A stretch of 7,107 nt of DNA. Source: an uncultured Lachnospiraceae bacterium. Its GTDB lineage: Bacteria > Bacillota > Clostridia > Lachnospirales > Lachnospiraceae. Below, piece after piece: positions 5,822 to 7,107 of this stretch; position 1 is the stretch's first letter; each line of letters starts with the position of its first letter. The stretch lies in NCBI GenBank assembly GCA_947175845.1, contig CAMWOK010000152.1, positions 1 to 7,107 of the forward strand, in the 5' to 3' direction. A program made the translations under genes and the position numbers. The notes beneath the pieces are model-generated. The model was not told where the DNA came from and searched no databases. It saw only the letters and a program-made list of their open reading frames with translations.

Positions 5822-7107
5822 ATGAAACATTTATTTTTGAAGGGTACTATACTGACCGTGTCGGGAATGCTGCTGCTGGGTGGATGCAGTGCGGCACACA
5901 GGGAGGATGCCATGCAGGAAACAGGAGCTGTCAGTCAGGAAGCTTCCGAAGAGGAATCCATGGGAGCAGATTCTTTCGGGCAGGGGATAGCGGGACAGGA
6001 GCCATCGGAGAGGCCGGCTCCGGATACGGATACAAAAAAGACGGCAGATGGCAGCGTCCCGACGATCAGGTTCACACAGGAAAGAAAGGAATGGTACGCA
6101 GAGGACGGCAAGGTGCTGCTCTATACAGCCGAGACGAGCAGGGGCAGGGTTCTGAACGAAGGCTTTGATGCGCTGCAGGCTTCGCTTGACGGGCAGTGGA
6201 AGGGACCCGGTGACGATGAACAGGAGGCGGAATGCGTAAAGGAGTATTATGATACCATCACAGAGGAAGAGGCCAAACACTTTGTAAGCTGGGGAAGTGA
6301 TGGAAGGGTGGAGATATGCAGGATAGATGATCGCGTCGTCAGCCTGCGCGAGCATTTTAGCGGTTTTTTTGGCGGAGCGCATGGAACCTATGGGACGATC
6401 GGCAGGACATATGATGTGGAGAGCGGGGCAGAGCTGCAGCTTGAGGATATCCTGAGCGAGCCAAAAGGGTTTTATGATAAAGCGTTCCCATATATTATAG
6501 CGCAGCTTGCAGAACATTATGAGAAGAGCATTTATCCGGATTATGCAGAAATTGTGCGGACGGACACATTTGGGGAGACGCCGGCGAGCTGGTATCTTGA
6601 CAACACAGGGATCGTGATCGACTATCAGCTGTATCAGATCGCCCCCTATGCAGGGGGAATGCAGACAGTGACACTTCCCTATGACGAGTTTGCAGCGTAC
6701 ATCAAAGAGGATTATCTGATGCAGCGCGACAGCTTTGTCGCCAGCGTTGAAGTGAATCAAGCTGTCTCGGGACTGCCTGCTGGGACGGGGGAGATCATGC
6801 TCACAGCAGAGTATTTGGAGGGGCATTCCGGGATGGAAGTGACAGTCGTGTCAGGAGATGTGCGTGAAACGGTCGGGATAGTGGGATATGTTTTTGACGC
6901 TTATGTGTTCAGGCGGGCAGACGGACGCAGTTTTCTGATATTTTACTGCGAAGATATATCCGAAGATACATCAAAAGTTCATGCGGCCTATGTGTATGAG
7001 GTCACGGGCGGAAATGTGCGGGCCTGTGACAGGCTGGAGGGTGCCTCGTGGAGCGGAGCCTGCCTGGGCATGGACAGGATCGGGATTTCCATGTATGCTG
7101 ATGTGGG
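5822..7107 (+). CDS. Lipoprotein with DUF4163/DUF3298 (PdaC/RsiV-like) region, 3' end outside window
   Basis: The frame is open from the ATG at 5822 to the right edge: 428 codons and no stop. AGGGAG at 5808-5813 lies eight bases before the start. Residues 1-21 form a lipoprotein signal peptide (Lys2, Lys7, hydrophobic 8-19) with lipobox LGGC and lipidation at Cys22, so the protein should be anchored on the outer face of the membrane. Residues 23-80 are a polar, acidic, probably unstructured tether. Residues about 88-175 sit where DUF4163 is usually found. Residues about 176-295 carry DUF3298-like marks: FGGAHGTYGT (183-192), a YDVESGAELQLEDIL stretch (197-211), YQIAPYAGG (271-279) and a final LPYDEFAAYI (285-294). 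These domains occur in the anti-sigma factor RsiV and the deacetylase PdaC, but there is neither a catalytic deacetylase domain nor a sigma-binding N-terminus here. Residues 300-428 are a further region I do not recognise. The role is unknown. Confidence 0.88.
   Translation, partial: MKHLFLKGTILTVSGMLLLGGCSAAHREDAMQETGAVSQEASEEESMGADSFGQGIAGQEPSERPAPDTDTKKTADGSVPTIRFTQERKEWYAEDGKVLLYTAETSRGRVLNEGFDALQASLDGQWKGPGDDEQEAECVKEYYDTITEEEAKHFVSWGSDGRVEICRIDDRVVSLREHFSGFFGGAHGTYGTIGRTYDVESGAELQLEDILSEPKGFYDKAFPYIIAQLAEHYEKSIYPDYAEIVRTDTFGETPASWYLDNTGIVIDYQLYQIAPYAGGMQTVTLPYDEFAAYIKEDYLMQRDSFVASVEVNQAVSGLPAGTGEIMLTAEYLEGHSGMEVTVVSGDVRETVGIVGYVFDAYVFRRADGRSFLIFYCEDISEDTSKVHAAYVYEVTGGNVRACDRLEGASWSGACLGMDRIGISMYADV

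Noticed and set aside
5884..6168. Short + strand open frame at the start of the lipoprotein region
   Set aside because: It is in a different frame from the lipoprotein gene, which has a signal peptide, lipobox, ribosome binding site and a much longer open frame to the window edge.
6364..6370. Run of seven T in the lipoprotein gene as a possible internal terminator
   Set aside because: The run encodes Gly-Phe-Phe in a conserved-looking DUF3298 stretch, and I could not find a stable stem directly before it.
4946..6826. Two end-to-end open frames on the - strand (4946-5830 and 5831-6826)
   Set aside because: They lie opposite the second ABC subunit and the lipoprotein gene, both of which have clear motifs. 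The adjacency looked operon-like but the translations show no family features.

Overview
The window is one strand-consistent block of five genes, all on the + strand, with gaps of only 12 to 51 bases. It most likely comes from the chromosome of a Clostridia-type Firmicute, and a Lachnospiraceae gut bacterium is my best guess. The reasons are strong AGGAGG-type ribosome binding sites, a Bacillus-like tetrameric cytidine deaminase, a YfiB/YfiC (or LmrC/LmrD)-like two-gene ABC exporter, a Gram-positive style lipoprotein with a DUF3298 (RsiV/PdaC-like) domain, and moderately GC-rich coding sequence. The taxonomic call is an inference from style, not from a marker gene.

Layout: bases 1-59 hold a near-perfect 15-bp inverted repeat followed by a ribosome binding site. 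Bases 60-467 encode cytidine deaminase (cdd). Bases 519-2282 encode a membrane-anchored MutS-family ATPase that lacks the mismatch-recognition domain. Bases 2302-4011 and 4040-5809 encode the two half-transporters of a heterodimeric ABC exporter. Bases 5822-7107 hold the first 428 codons of a lipoprotein gene that runs off the right edge. No stretch over 300 bases lacks a gene, and I see no tRNA, rRNA, CRISPR array, insertion sequence or internal terminator.

How the parts fit: the two ABC subunits have complementary defects. The first has Asp in place of the catalytic Glu and Gln in place of the switch His. The second has an altered signature motif (ISKGQ). Together they would form one working and one degenerate ATP site, as in TM287/288, BmrCD and LmrCD. 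The MutS-like protein, the exporter and the lipoprotein all belong to the membrane or envelope by sequence, whereas Cdd is a cytosolic pyrimidine-salvage enzyme that may simply share the transcript. The compact spacing suggests co-transcription, but a shared function is not shown by the sequence. I found no convincing wholly new system. The least explained items are the transmembrane MutS-like protein, the C-terminal part of the lipoprotein, and the hairpin before cdd.
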